64,000 nucleotides of DNA from Prado023 sp963700395 (lineage in GTDB: Bacteria > Actinomycetota > Actinomycetes > S36-B12 > CAIYMF01): positions 124,001 to 188,000 of the forward strand of contig CAVOXI010000001.1 of the NCBI GenBank assembly GCA_963700395.1. The letters run 5' to 3'. Shown piece after piece: positions 7,804 through 17,754 of this stretch. Both the position numbers and the translations under genes were made by a program. The notes below the pieces were generated by a model. The model was given only the letters and a program-made list of their open reading frames with translations, searched no databases and had not been told where the DNA came from. The stretch's first letter is position 1; every line of letters begins with the position of its first letter.

Positions 7804-9390
7804 GTGAGCAAGCCCATCGTCCTGATCGCCGAGGAACTCAGCCCAGCCACCGTCGAGGCCCTCGGCCCCGACTTCGAGATCCGCTACTGCGACGGCGCGG
7901 ATCGTGCGCAGCTGCTCCCGGCAATCGCGGACGTCGACGCGATCCTGATCCGCTCGGCCACGAAGGTCGATGCCGAGGCGATCGCCGCATCGCGCCGCCT
8001 CAAGGTCGTGGCCCGTGCGGGCGTCGGCCTGGACAACGTGGACGTCCCCGCAGCCACGCAGGCCGGCGTGATGGTCGTCAACGCGCCCACCTCCAACATC
8101 GGGTCCGCCGCCGAGCTGGCCATCGCGCTGCTCCTGGCGAGCGCCCGGCACATCGCCCCGGCCAACGCCTCGCTCAAGGGCGGTGCCTGGAAGCGCTCCA
8201 AGTACACCGGGGTGGAGCTCGCAGACAAGGTGGTCGGCGTCGTCGGGCTGGGCCGGATCGGGATGCTCGTCGCCCAGCGCCTGAGTGCCTTCGGCGTCTC
8301 GCTCATCGCCTACGACCCCTACGTGCAGCCCGCGCGCGCCGCCCAGATGGGCATCCGCATGGTGTCCCTGGACGAGCTCCTGGCGGACAGCGACTTCATC
8401 ACGGTGCACCTGCCCAAGACCCCGGAGACCATCGGCCTGATCGGCGACGAGGCCCTGCACAAGGTCAAGCCGACCGTGCGGATCATCAACGCCGCGCGTG
8501 GCGGCATCGTCGACGAGGCCGCCCTGTACGACGCGATCGTGGACGGTCGGGTCGCGGGCGCGGGCATCGACGTGTGGGCCAAGGAGCCGTGCACCGACTC
8601 GCCGCTCATGAGCCTCGAGCAGGTCGTCGTCACCCCGCACCTGGGTGCCTCCACGGATGAGGCGCAGGAGAAGGCGGGCATCGCCGTCGCGAAGTCCGTC
8701 CGCCTCGCCCTGGCCGGCGAGCTCGTCCCCGACGCCGTGAACGTCAAGGGTGGGGCCATCGCCGACGATGTCCGCCCGATGCTGCCGCTGACCGAGGCCC
8801 TGGGCCAGATCGCCTCCGCCCTGGCCGGTGCGCCGGTTGCCGCGGTGGAGACCGAGGTGCGTGGTGAGGTCACCGAGAACGACGTGAAGATCCTCGAGCT
8901 CTCGGCGCTCAAGGGCGTGTTCACCCCGTTGTCCGAGGAGCAGGTCTCCTACGTCAATGCGCCCGTGATCGCCAGGGACCGGGGCATCGAGGCCGCCCTG
9001 ATCACCGACGCGGACGCTGGGGACCACCGCAACCTCGTCCGGGTGCGACTTGCCCTCACCGACGGCACGTCGCTGCGCGTCGGCGGCACGCTGTCGGGTC
9101 CGCGCAACATCGCCAAGCTGGTGGAGGTCGACGACTTCGACCTCGAGGTCCCGCTGTCCGAGCACCTGGTCGTCCTGCGCTACGCCGATCGTCCCGGTGT
9201 CGTCGGTGCCGTCGGCGGGGCCCTGGGCCACGCGGGGGTGAACATCGGCGGGATGCAGGTCTCGCGCGACGCCGTCGGCGGCAAGGCCGTGATGGTGCTC
9301 ACCGTGGACGCGTCCCCGGGCTCCGAGGTGCTCGCGGGGGTCGCCCTCGAGATCGAGGCCGACCTCGTGCGCAGCGTCGACCTGGTCTGA
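7804..9390 (+). CDS. serA: D-3-phosphoglycerate dehydrogenase, long form with ACT domain
   Basis: SerA commits 3-phosphoglycerate to serine synthesis using NAD. The GTG at 7804 was chosen because the family N terminus begins VSKPIVLIAEELS and AGAGGGTG lies just upstream. The 528 residues are typical of the long actinobacterial type. Order: substrate/NAD domains (about 1-310; GVVGLGRIGMLVAQRL, NAARGGIVDEAALYD, catalytic His in PHLGASTDEAQEKAG), an intervening domain, then a C-terminal ACT domain (about 455-528; DRPGVVGAVGGALGHAGVNI) that binds serine in known homologues. In many actinobacteria serA sits next to leuB; here leuB is 40 kb away, beyond the polysaccharide island. Confidence 0.97.
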   Translation: MSKPIVLIAEELSPATVEALGPDFEIRYCDGADRAQLLPAIADVDAILIRSATKVDAEAIAASRRLKVVARAGVGLDNVDVPAATQAGVMVVNAPTSNIGSAAELAIALLLASARHIAPANASLKGGAWKRSKYTGVELADKVVGVVGLGRIGMLVAQRLSAFGVSLIAYDPYVQPARAAQMGIRMVSLDELLADSDFITVHLPKTPETIGLIGDEALHKVKPTVRIINAARGGIVDEAALYDAIVDGRVAGAGIDVWAKEPCTDSPLMSLEQVVVTPHLGASTDEAQEKAGIAVAKSVRLALAGELVPDAVNVKGGAIADDVRPMLPLTEALGQIASALAGAPVAAVETEVRGEVTENDVKILELSALKGVFTPLSEEQVSYVNAPVIARDRGIEAALITDADAGDHRNLVRVRLALTDGTSLRVGGTLSGPRNIAKLVEVDDFDLEVPLSEHLVVLRYADRPGVVGAVGGALGHAGVNIGGMQVSRDAVGGKAVMVLTVDASPGSEVLAGVALEIEADLVRSVDLV

Positions 9391-9576
9391 AGCGGCACGT
9401 TGGCACGTGGTTCCCGGCGAATGACTCATCATGGCGGGCAACGTGTGGGCACGCGTGACCACTCCCACGATCATCGCGGTTCTTGCTCCGGAGGTGACTC
9501 ACTGAGGACGGGACTGCAGAACGGCACTCTTCCGCCGCTTACCCGCGCGCGATCGACAGTCCAGAGTGTGGCGAAG

Positions 9577-9825
9577 TCAACCCTCCACGATGTCACCCAG
9601 GATCGGGTCGACCTCGACGCCCAGGCTAGTCAGGTACGCCTCGGCGCGGTCCAACTGCTCCGGTTCACCAGTCATCTCCAGGACCATCCACCCGAAGTGG
9701 TTCTCGATCGATGCGCGTCGAATTGATGTGACGACCCCGAAGTCCACCCCGAGATGGTAGATGACGGGCTCGCGGACTTGCGTCTGCGGGAACGTGAGGC
9801 GGACAGGGCGATGGTGTGCGGCCAT
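9577..9825 (-). CDS. Stand-alone NIL-domain protein
   Basis: The 82 residues match the NIL domain otherwise found fused to the C terminus of methionine-importer ATPases: VRLTFPQTQVREPVIYHLG, a central RRASIENHFGWMVLEMTG, and a final VEVDPILGDIVEG. Free-standing versions are known in actinobacteria, with no firmly established function; ligand or amino-acid sensing is an inference from the fold. The ATG at 9825 fits a leaderless transcript because TAACAT (complement of 9833-9838) ends 7 bases before it. It converges with serA. Confidence 0.75.
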   Translation of the reverse strand: MAAHHRPVRLTFPQTQVREPVIYHLGVDFGVVTSIRRASIENHFGWMVLEMTGEPEQLDRAEAYLTSLGVEVDPILGDIVEG

Positions 9826-9914
9826 GAGCCCGATGTTAGCGGGTGGATATGGCCCGCCCTCAGCACATGGGCGAGTGGGAGCGCGGGCCGGAACCGCTGT
9901 CTGAGTCTGAGGAG

Positions 9915-11873
9915 TCAGCGAGCCGAGGTAATGCCGACGCTCCACATGAGGGCCTTGGACGAAGGAGCGGAGGCGGTGGCCGAGATGGAGGCCCACGTGC
10001 CTGCTGCAGCGATGCGCCCGGTGTCGGCCGCGACCGATGTCAGCCGCCCGCTGCCGGAGCCTATGTTGGCGGCCCGCCGCAACTGGCCACTGGGCAGAGT
10101 CCACGAGGAAGTGGTCGAGCTCTTGTCCACCCAGTAGCTCAGAACGACCGAGGCGGAGTCTGGGACGGAAACAGATGGAGTCGCGTGGGAGGCTTTGGAG
10201 GTCACCTCGGCTGCGCCGGCGACGACCGAGAGGGGCCTCGCCCCGTTCGCGCCGCTGTATGCGACCAAGGTGAGGTCGTACTTCGCCATCGAGGGCAGCG
10301 GGACGCTCAGCGCGCTCGACGCATCGGTGGCGCCTGCCGCTCGCGTCCAGACGACGGTGCGAAGGTCGTCGAGGAGTCGCTCTCCAGCCTTGGTCCAGCC
10401 TGGGGCGGTTGCGCTGGGAGCCACCCCCGTGTTCGTCGAGATGAAGAGCACCATTGTGTCACCGGGTTGGATCTGGGCGGGAAGGGTCACCGTTGCAGCG
10501 GTGCCGTTTCCTGTGCCAGTCGAGGCCGCTCGGAAGGCGACCGTGGTCGTGGTCGTGGTCGTGGCAGCCTTTGTGGTGACCGACACTGTGCCGGAGGGGG
10601 CTGAACTGCCAGCGGAGTTGACAGCTCGGACGCTGTAGATGTAACTCGTGCTCGCCGACAGGCCGCTGTCCGTGTACGCCGTGCCGCCGGTCGTTGCCAC
10701 CTGGACGCCATTGCGCAGCACCGCGTAGCTGGTCGCACCGGTCGATCCCGACCACGACAAGCTGGCGCTCGAAGAGCTCTGCGCCGTCCCTGTGAGCCCG
10801 GTCGGGGACTTGGGCACGGTCACGGCCACCGGGTCGTTGAGGCGGTTCGAGCGAGCCAGGATCTTGGCGAACTCCGTCTGTTTAAGGGTACTGGCCAAGC
10901 GGAATGTGTTGGCGGGCTTCGTCGACTGGTCGTCCCAGTAGGTCAGGGCGATGCCTCCGGCAGCCTTCATCTCGTCGTAGGCCCGGGACAGCCAGGCCAC
11001 GTCCTTCTGGGCGGCCAGGTCGGTGTAGCCGGTCTCGGCGACGGCCCACTTGACCCCACCCGCCGACGCCGCCCAGGCAGCGATCTTGGTGTAGTAGGTC
11101 TTCAACTCGGTGAACGTGGTGATTTGCTCGCCAGTCGAACGCAGCGTTCCATACCAGTTGTAGGGGTCAATTCCCACCACATCGACCAACCCGGGTCCCG
11201 GGTAGAGAGCCTCTATCGACAGCTTCGGATCGATCGTGGGCGCGGTGAATTGGTGGTAGCCCATCAGGATGATCGTGAAGGCGATGTTCGGGTACGCCCG
11301 GAAGATCGGCGACAGCCTCTGCTGCATACGCTTCCAGTCCTGCAGGTTCCCCGAGTCGTTCTCCGGCTCGTGGTTCACCGCCACCCACACGGGCCCTGGC
11401 AGCGTCCCCAGCCGCGCAGCCAGGTCCCGGGCCCACGTATCCCCGGCACCCGAGGCCATCTGTGCCCACGACAATTGGGTGGATGTGCCCGATGCGGGAG
11501 GCATGGAGTAGGACAGCCACGGAAGCCTTCCGGCTTGGATGTCCTGGCTGGCGCGCGACACGGATCCCGAAACCTGAGTACCAGCCCAGTACGTCCGATG
11601 AATCCCGAACTTGCCCTGGACGGCGGCTTCCCTGGGCAGCGGATCCTGGGAGGAGTTACCGGACGAGGATCCGAACAGGACTTGGCCGTTCATGGGGATG
11701 CCTCTGGTCGTATACGCCGGGGAGACCCCATGCGCGGCCCTCGGGTGCCCCGTCGAGAGGATCGCCACCAGAGCAACGGCGAGGGCGATCAGGAACGCAG
11801 GTGTCCGGTGGGAGAAACTCCCCGCGGATTCCCTGATGCGGGACCCCGCAGTCCTCGACGCGTTGGCGGACAT
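9915..11873 (-). CDS. Secreted GH26-like glycoside hydrolase with Fn3 and beta-module (paralogue 1, intact)
   Basis: Order in 652 residues: signal peptide (about 1-49), TIM-barrel-like catalytic domain (about 55-350), one fibronectin-III domain (about 355-436), a Thr run, and a roughly 190-residue beta-rich module (about 446-652) shared with four other proteins here. Candidate catalytic pair: Glu-169 in WVAVNHEPEND and Glu-280 in WAVAETGYT, spaced as in clan-A enzymes such as GH26; the family is inferred and the substrate unknown. Start at ATG 11873, with AAGGGAGC upstream; an in-frame start at 11915 is less likely. It is the only one of five paralogues with an uninterrupted frame. It is divergent from the pyruvyltransferase, so it may trim or modify the polymer made by this island. 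Confidence 0.8.
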   Translation of the reverse strand: MSANASRTAGSRIRESAGSFSHRTPAFLIALAVALVAILSTGHPRAAHGVSPAYTTRGIPMNGQVLFGSSSGNSSQDPLPREAAVQGKFGIHRTYWAGTQVSGSVSRASQDIQAGRLPWLSYSMPPASGTSTQLSWAQMASGAGDTWARDLAARLGTLPGPVWVAVNHEPENDSGNLQDWKRMQQRLSPIFRAYPNIAFTIILMGYHQFTAPTIDPKLSIEALYPGPGLVDVVGIDPYNWYGTLRSTGEQITTFTELKTYYTKIAAWAASAGGVKWAVAETGYTDLAAQKDVAWLSRAYDEMKAAGGIALTYWDDQSTKPANTFRLASTLKQTEFAKILARSNRLNDPVAVTVPKSPTGLTGTAQSSSSASLSWSGSTGATSYAVLRNGVQVATTGGTAYTDSGLSASTSYIYSVRAVNSAGSSAPSGTVSVTTKAATTTTTTTVAFRAASTGTGNGTAATVTLPAQIQPGDTMVLFISTNTGVAPSATAPGWTKAGERLLDDLRTVVWTRAAGATDASSALSVPLPSMAKYDLTLVAYSGANGARPLSVVAGAAEVTSKASHATPSVSVPDSASVVLSYWVDKSSTTSSWTLPSGQLRRAANIGSGSGRLTSVAADTGRIAAAGTWASISATASAPSSKALMWSVGITSAR

Positions 11874-12190
11874 GATGGACGCTCCCTTCGACCTTCTCGA
11901 CCCCCTTAGCTCCATGTCGGACTACCCGACGTTTCCACTGAGCTGGAATCAAGTGTCACCGAACTGGAGGGGTGTCTCGCACCAGACACGTGCAGATGCC
12001 CGCTCATCTTGTGCTCAAGAGCGGACGAAGATGTGATGAGGATCTCGTTGACAGGTCACCGAATGGGGTGATGTTCGGTCCGTTCGAGCCCGCGCACCCT
12101 TCACACGGTGATGGCGACGCGCCGCGATGCGTGAGCCGTCCACCATCGCCGAAGGGCTCGTAGGATGGTCGGACACGAGTCGAGGAGAAC
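11874..12190. other. Divergent intergenic region
   Basis: It separates the intact glycosidase (leftward) from the pyruvyltransferase (rightward), so it should hold both promoters. I see no convincing -35/-10 pair, no gene and no strong hairpin. Third-position GC bias is absent in all frames. Confidence 0.5.
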
Positions 12191-13366
12191 ATGCCTGCCA
12201 CCGTCGGAATCATGTCAATGCAGCGCATCCTCAACTATGGTTCGACTCTCCAAGCGCTCTCGCTGCGCCGGTTGATCGAGGACGTGAGCGACGAGATCGA
12301 GGTGTCCTTCGTGGATTTCCGGCCCGGTCCGAGCCTTCTGGGCAACGATGCCCCGGCCGGGCAGACGCCGGCGGGTCGCGCCGTGGCCAAGGTGAAGGAG
12401 TATAACCAGGTCGATGCTCCCCTGATCGACAGGCTGAGGTTCCTGAACCACAAGCGGAAGTACGCGCGTCGCTACTTCCCAATGGCCTGCATTCCTCTGC
12501 GCCCCAACCATGACCTTCACCTCGACGTCCAGGTGATTGGGAGCGACGAGGTGTTCAACTGCGTTCAGTCCAACAGCAATGTCGGGTTCTCCCGGGACCT
12601 GTTCGGACACGGTTCCCCTGCCAGGAAGCTGGTCTCATACGCCGCGTCGTTTGGGAACACCACGCTGGAGAAGATCGAGGCCGCTGGCGTGGGGCAGCTG
12701 ATCGCCTCGGACCTGGAGCGATTCAGCGCGATCTCTGTCCGAGACGGGAACTCGGCAGACATCATCCAGCACCTGACCGGGCGCAGACCGGAGATCCATG
12801 TGGACCCCTGTCTGGCGATTGACCTCGAGCGACTGGTGCCCGCAACAACCCGGGGTCGGCGACCGACGATTCGCACGTCCTCGGGCGGCAGTCATCCCGG
12901 CAGGTACATCTTGGTGTACGGGTACACAGGCCGACTCACCAGATCCGAGAACGATGTCGTGCGCCGGTATGCCCGGTCCTTGCGTGCCTCGATCGTGTGC
13001 GTGGGCGGCGTGCAGGAGTGCTGCGATCGCTTCGTGGACTGCAGCCCCTTCGAGCTGCCATCCTACTTTCAGAACGCCGAGGCAATCATCACGGACACCT
13101 TCCACGGGACGATCTTCGCCGTCACCCAGCAGCGACCGTTCGCAACCATTGTCAGGCCAAGCGCAGGTAACGCCTACGGCAACCAGGAGAAGTTGGACTA
13201 TCTGCTGACCACACTCGGGCTCACCGCTCAGAGAGTGGTCGCCGGCGACGATTCCGACCGTATCGCAAGCACGCTGGCCCACGGTGTTGACTACGAGTCG
13301 GCCGGGCAGGTGCTGGTGAAGGAACGCGCGCGAACTCGCGACTACCTGAGTCGCGTCATCCTCTGA
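12191..13366 (+). CDS. Polysaccharide pyruvyltransferase family protein
   Basis: This family transfers a pyruvyl ketal from phosphoenolpyruvate onto a sugar, adding negative charge to an exopolysaccharide or cell-wall glycan. The 391 residues show the family pattern: N-terminal NYGSTLQALSLRRLI, a central QVIGSDEVFN, SYAASFGNTTL, an AISVRD-type segment, HVDPCLAI, and a C-terminal ITDTFHGTIFA with the conserved His. ATG 12191 follows CGAGGAGAAC. A hairpin terminator lies 12 bases after the stop. The next gene, an FrhB-like protein, is convergent; such pairs recur in polysaccharide clusters. Confidence 0.85.
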   Translation: MPATVGIMSMQRILNYGSTLQALSLRRLIEDVSDEIEVSFVDFRPGPSLLGNDAPAGQTPAGRAVAKVKEYNQVDAPLIDRLRFLNHKRKYARRYFPMACIPLRPNHDLHLDVQVIGSDEVFNCVQSNSNVGFSRDLFGHGSPARKLVSYAASFGNTTLEKIEAAGVGQLIASDLERFSAISVRDGNSADIIQHLTGRRPEIHVDPCLAIDLERLVPATTRGRRPTIRTSSGGSHPGRYILVYGYTGRLTRSENDVVRRYARSLRASIVCVGGVQECCDRFVDCSPFELPSYFQNAEAIITDTFHGTIFAVTQQRPFATIVRPSAGNAYGNQEKLDYLLTTLGLTAQRVVAGDDSDRIASTLAHGVDYESAGQVLVKERARTRDYLSRVIL

Positions 13367-13378
13367 CCGAGCCGGGGC

Positions 13379-13400
13379 AGCCGCCTCTCGGCGGCTCTTT
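13379..13400 (+). terminator. Terminator after the pyruvyltransferase
   Basis: AGCCGCC (13379-13385) and GGCGGCT (13390-13396) form a perfect 7-bp stem with a TCTC tetraloop, followed by a short CTTT. Confidence 0.65.
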
Positions 13401-13452
13401 GACGGCGACATGAGCGGAGCCCGGCGGACCACCGCCAGAGCCAGCGCTGGCC

Positions 13453-14913
13453 CTACGAGAACCTGGTTCCACGCATCGCGCGCCGGACGAGTTCCTCACC
13501 CTTCGGAGGGAACTTGCGGACGAGCCGGGCGGCGGCGCGCCGCCAACTCGTGGTCAGACGGCCACCGTCGTACCGCCGCACGAGGGGCCGCATCCGTCGA
13601 CGAAAGATGTCCAGGTCACCTTGCCCTCGCGCCTCCAGGTAGGCCGCTGGCGAGGCCGCAGCGATTGCTTCTCGATTGAGCATCCGCTGCGCGAAGACCG
13701 ATCCCAATTCCGAGGCTGGCACTGGATCGACGCGTTTCGTCGGCGCCCAGCGGCCTTCAAGTGCTCGATTGGCCAAACGCACGGCCAGACCCGCTCGGCG
13801 ATGCCGAACGGCGCCGGCCTGAGCCGCCGCGACGTCGTCAGCGGTCCAGGGGATCACTGCTAGGGCTCCACTCGCTTGGCCTGCATCGAGAATCCGAGTG
13901 GCCAATTCGGAGCGTGCGATTGCGAGGTTCGCTCCCTGCCAGTCTGACATGAACGGAGGGAGCCACGCATCACCGAGACTGATGTCTGCCGTCTCGCCGA
14001 CAATGTCGTCACAGTAGTCACAGGCCCCGATCTTGAAGATCCCCAGGCCCCAGTCGGCAAGGGGGATCTGCTCAACGCCGAGTACGACGTCCTGCCCCTC
14101 CCGCGGAGTGACCCGCACGCTGTATCGGTTCGGTGGGCGACCGGGTTCCTTGTGCCGGTAGTCGATCTCGAGGACCCGAGCCGGTTGAATGCCGACCGAC
14201 CACGCCAGGTAGTCGGAATACAGGGTCGACTTGAGGTGGCCACACACGAGCGATGCTGTGAACACGATGCGTCCACCAATGACCTCGTCCGCATCGGCGA
14301 CCAGTCGCACTGCCTTGATGAAGCATGGAACACCCACGACGGCGTACCTACCCGGCTCCTCCTTCACCTGGGACAGGACCCCGGCGAGCGTCTGAACGTG
14401 GTATCGGGACTTCCGGCCTGAGAGCAGCTCGTCAACGGTCCGTGAGATCCGGTACTGCGACAACGCTCCGGGTAGCCCTCCGGGCGTGGACGCCACGTGG
14501 ATCACCCCATCGACCTGGCCAGCCCCCAGGAGCTCGTGGAGCAACCACGACGTCATCCCGCCCGATGTTCCGCGCTCTCGGAAGTCCCCGCTGACCACAT
14601 GGCCCGCTACGATCTCCCGGTAGTAGCCGGTGACCTCATGGTGCGAGATCTCGGGGCTTCCGCCATAGAGATCCTCCCCGATCGAGTCCTCGTTCCTGGC
14701 GTCGCCGGAGAACGGGCACACACTGCTCACCATGTCAGCCGTGGACCCATCCAAGTCGGAGAGATCGAGCCCAGAGCGAGCCTCCGGCAGATAGGCACCT
14801 GTCTCGTTGAGCTTCATTGTCAGATGCTCTGGAGCGACTGCCGCACATGCGCCGCAGCCCACACACAATCCCGACTCGACCACGAGCGCAAGACCACGGG
14901 GCATGGGGATCAC
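13453..14913 (-). CDS. FrhB-like Fe-S protein of polysaccharide clusters
   Basis: The 486 residues match the coenzyme F420 hydrogenase/dehydrogenase beta-subunit family. An N-terminal ferredoxin-like motif is visible as CVGCGACAAVAPEH with a further Cys in SVCPF. The middle holds an FrhB N-type segment (GTSGGMTSWLLHELL) and the C-type segment has VVGVPCFIKAVR, LVCGHLKS and the Cys pair in GACDYCDD. Members often sit beside polysaccharide pyruvyltransferases, as here; their exact reaction in glycan synthesis is not established. The tail from about residue 400 is basic and poorly conserved. Transcribed toward the pyruvyltransferase. Confidence 0.82.
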   Translation of the reverse strand: MIPMPRGLALVVESGLCVGCGACAAVAPEHLTMKLNETGAYLPEARSGLDLSDLDGSTADMVSSVCPFSGDARNEDSIGEDLYGGSPEISHHEVTGYYREIVAGHVVSGDFRERGTSGGMTSWLLHELLGAGQVDGVIHVASTPGGLPGALSQYRISRTVDELLSGRKSRYHVQTLAGVLSQVKEEPGRYAVVGVPCFIKAVRLVADADEVIGGRIVFTASLVCGHLKSTLYSDYLAWSVGIQPARVLEIDYRHKEPGRPPNRYSVRVTPREGQDVVLGVEQIPLADWGLGIFKIGACDYCDDIVGETADISLGDAWLPPFMSDWQGANLAIARSELATRILDAGQASGALAVIPWTADDVAAAQAGAVRHRRAGLAVRLANRALEGRWAPTKRVDPVPASELGSVFAQRMLNREAIAAASPAAYLEARGQGDLDIFRRRMRPLVRRYDGGRLTTSWRRAAARLVRKFPPKGEELVRRAMRGTRFS

Positions 14914-15096
14914 CTTACTGCGGGAGCATTCGTGGGGCGCCAGTTAACGACGTGAGGAGCGTTCCCGAATTGCCGGGACGACCGCCGGTGAGACCGTCCT
15001 GCCTCGGGTGGGCCGTACCTGGTGCCCGGCAGAGAAGGAGGCTGGACACTTCGAAACACGTCCTCGAGCCGGTCACTGGGCACCCACGGAGAGGTC

Positions 15097-16107
15097 CTAG
15101 ATTCCCCGGCCACGCCTATGCGCGGCGTCGAGAAGCCTCTCAGCGCTTACCAGGCCGAGGGCGACTGCGACCGCCAGGTAGGCTCGCCGCTCCCGCAAGG
15201 ACAGCCTTGCCGAGACGGCCGCGTCCTGCAGAGCCTCCCGCCTCCTACCGAGAGCGGCGAGGGCGAAGGCTCGGCGCCCGAGTAGGCGAGCCCGACCCTG
15301 CCGATCGCGGAGCAGCTCCTCATGCTTGTCGAACAGGTAGTCGATGGCATCGATGATCGTCTGCCAGTTCCTCGAGAACAACGACTGGCCCCAGCGCACC
15401 TTGACCAGGTCCCGCTCGACGACAGCGATCGGCCCCGCTTTGGCGGCTCGTAGGATCCAATCGAAGTCCTCCGCGTAGCTGCCAGGGATCTGCTCGTCAA
15501 CCAGTCCGATCGGGCCCATAAGGGCATCGCGCCGCACCATCACCGTCGACGGATGGGCCTCCATCGTGCGATGGCGGATCAGCGCAGCAAGCGTCACGGA
15601 CTGTGTGGTCGGGACCCGGACCGTCTCACGGTCGGAGTAGATGATGCGGATGCCCGTCACGCAGGTCAGCGCACCGTCACCATTCAGCGCCTCCACCTGG
15701 GCCTGGACCTTGCCCTGCATCCACTCGTCGTCGTCGTCACAGAACGACACGAGCTCTCCTGTGGACTCGACGACCCCGGTGTTGCGCGCTCCCGCCAGAC
15801 CCTGGCTGCGGACGTTCGACACCACGCGCACGCTGCGCACGGGACTCCCTGCGCGTGGACGGGCTAGGGTGAGGTCCGGCTCCGCTTGGTCGAAGACGAT
15901 CACACACTCGATCTCGCCGGCGTAGTCCTGCAGGATCACCCCCTGAACTGCCATCGCCAGGAGTTCAGGTCGGTTGTGCGTGGCGATCACGACGGACACG
16001 CACGGGTTCCATCTGCCTGTCAGCGGTTCTTCGCGCGCAGGGGTGGCCACCTGCGACAACCTATCGTCCGGCGTAAGGCTGCGCCGCGCACCCGACGGCG
16101 GAGCCAC
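15097..16107 (-). CDS. Family 2 glycosyltransferase
   Basis: A GT-A fold inverting transferase of the GT2 type. Motifs: PCVSVVIATHNRPELLAMAV at about residue 37, GLAGARNTGV, the metal/nucleotide-binding acidic cluster FCDDDDEW (DxD equivalent), and an AEDFDWILRAAK segment where the catalytic base is expected. The last 90 residues are helical and Arg/Ala-rich. At 336 residues it is the usual length for such enzymes in polysaccharide loci. Donor and acceptor sugars cannot be read from sequence. It lies just upstream of the FrhB-like gene in the same direction. Confidence 0.88.
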   Translation of the reverse strand: MAPPSGARRSLTPDDRLSQVATPAREEPLTGRWNPCVSVVIATHNRPELLAMAVQGVILQDYAGEIECVIVFDQAEPDLTLARPRAGSPVRSVRVVSNVRSQGLAGARNTGVVESTGELVSFCDDDDEWMQGKVQAQVEALNGDGALTCVTGIRIIYSDRETVRVPTTQSVTLAALIRHRTMEAHPSTVMVRRDALMGPIGLVDEQIPGSYAEDFDWILRAAKAGPIAVVERDLVKVRWGQSLFSRNWQTIIDAIDYLFDKHEELLRDRQGRARLLGRRAFALAALGRRREALQDAAVSARLSLRERRAYLAVAVALGLVSAERLLDAAHRRGRGI

Positions 16108-16772
16108 CCATTTGCCTCTTGTCCTTCATGCGTTCAGCCCGTCGTCAGGGCCACGGTCCACATCGTCGCCTTGGCCGAGGAGGCCGAAGCAGTGGCAGTG
16201 ATGGGCGCCCAGTTGCCGCCGGCCGTTGTTCGTCCGGAATCGGCGGCGACCGATGTGAGGCGGCCGTTGCCGGCCCCCAGGTTCAGGGACCTGCGGACCT
16301 GGTCTGCGGGCAGCGCCCACCCCGTCGTCGCAGAGCTCTTGTCGACCCAGTAGCTGAGCACCAGGGAAGCAGAGTCCGGCACCGACACTGACGGCGTGAG
16401 GTGCTTCGTGGTGGAGGTCACCTCGGGGGCGCTGGCAAGGGCTGAGATCGGCCTGGCCGAACTCGCGCCGCTGTAGGCCAGCATCGTCAGGTCGTACTTG
16501 GAGGTCTTGGGCAGGGTGACCGAGACCGTCGAGCCGGCGTCACCGCCGCCAGCAACCCGAGTCCACATAACCGTGCGGAGGCCCTTGACCGACCGCTCAC
16601 CCGCATTCACCCATCCAGCGGTGGTCGCGCTAGGGGCGACGCCCGTGTTCGTGGAGACGAAAAGGATGAGCGAGTCTCCGCTCTGGATCTGAGTGGGGAT
16701 CGTCACGGTCGCCTTCGCGGCGTTGCCCGTGGCGGTCCTCGCGGCGCGGAAGGTCACCTGACCGACCGTGGC

Positions 16773-17158
16773 GGTGACAGGGGTGGTGACTGTGACGGGG
16801 CTTGAGGTGGGTGAGGTTCCGCCTGCGTTCGAGGCCCGTACGGAGTACACGTAGGACGTTCCCGCGGCCAGCCCGCTGTCGGTGAACGACGTCACCTGCG
16901 TGGAACCGACCTGCACCCCGTCACGGAGCACCGCGTAGCCGGTTGCCCCGCTCGAGGTCGACCACGACAAGCTCGCGGCTGTGTTCCCCGATGCCGAGCC
17001 CACCAGACCCGAGGGGGCCGACGGCGCGGTGACCGGGGTGGTGACTGTGACGGGGCTTGAGGTGGGTGAGGTTCCGCCTGCGTTCGAGGCCCGTACGGAG
17101 TACACGTAGGACGTTCCCGCGGCCAGCCCGCTGTCGGTGAACGACGTCACCTGCGGGG
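16773..17158. repeat. 255-bp period direct repeat (Fn3 coding)
   Basis: About 130 bp from 16773 recur nearly unchanged from 17028, exactly one Fn3 unit (85 codons) apart. Near-identity of DNA, not only of protein, points to recent tandem duplication or gene conversion. Confidence 0.7.
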
Positions 17159-17660
17159 AGCCGATCTGCACCCCGTCACGGAGGACCGCGTAGCCGGTTG
17201 CCCCGCTCGATGTCGACCAGGACAGGCTCACTGCGGTGCTCGAGGTGGCCGACCCGACCAGGCCCGCCGGTGCCGGCGGTGCCGCGACCGGGGTCGTGAC
17301 GGTGGCCGGGTTGGACGGTGCTGAGGTTCCGCCGGTGTTCGAGGCGCGCACGGTGTAGGTGTAGGACGTTCCGGCGGTCAGGCCGGTGTCGGAGTAGGAC
17401 GCCGCCTGCGGGGAGGCGATCTGCACCCCGTCACGGAGGACGGCGTAGCTTGTGGCCCCGTTGGATGCCGACCAGGACAGGCTCACTGCGCTGCTTGAGG
17501 TGGCCGACCCGACCAGGCCCGCCGGTGCCGGCGGTGGGGGGCCAGCGACGGTCTGCGGTGGGTGGTGTCGGTGAGGCGGTTGGAGCGGGCGAGGACCTTT
17601 GCGAACTCGTTCGCCTTGAGGGTGCTGTTCAGCCGCCAGGTGTTCGCGGGTGATGAAGCT

Positions 17661-17754
17661 GGTTGTCCCAGTAGGTCAGGGCGATGCCTCCTGCGGCCTT
17701 CATGTCGTCGTAGGCCCGCGACAGCCAGGCCACGTCCCTCTGGGCGGCCATGTC
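17661..17754 (-). repeat. 94-bp repeat shared by three glycosidase paralogues
   Basis: This segment is identical to 22725-22818 and, in inverted orientation, to 21487-21580 with one mismatch. It encodes the barrel region after the second catalytic Glu. Copies in both orientations could drive gene conversion or inversion of the 17.7-22.8 kb interval. Confidence 0.8.
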
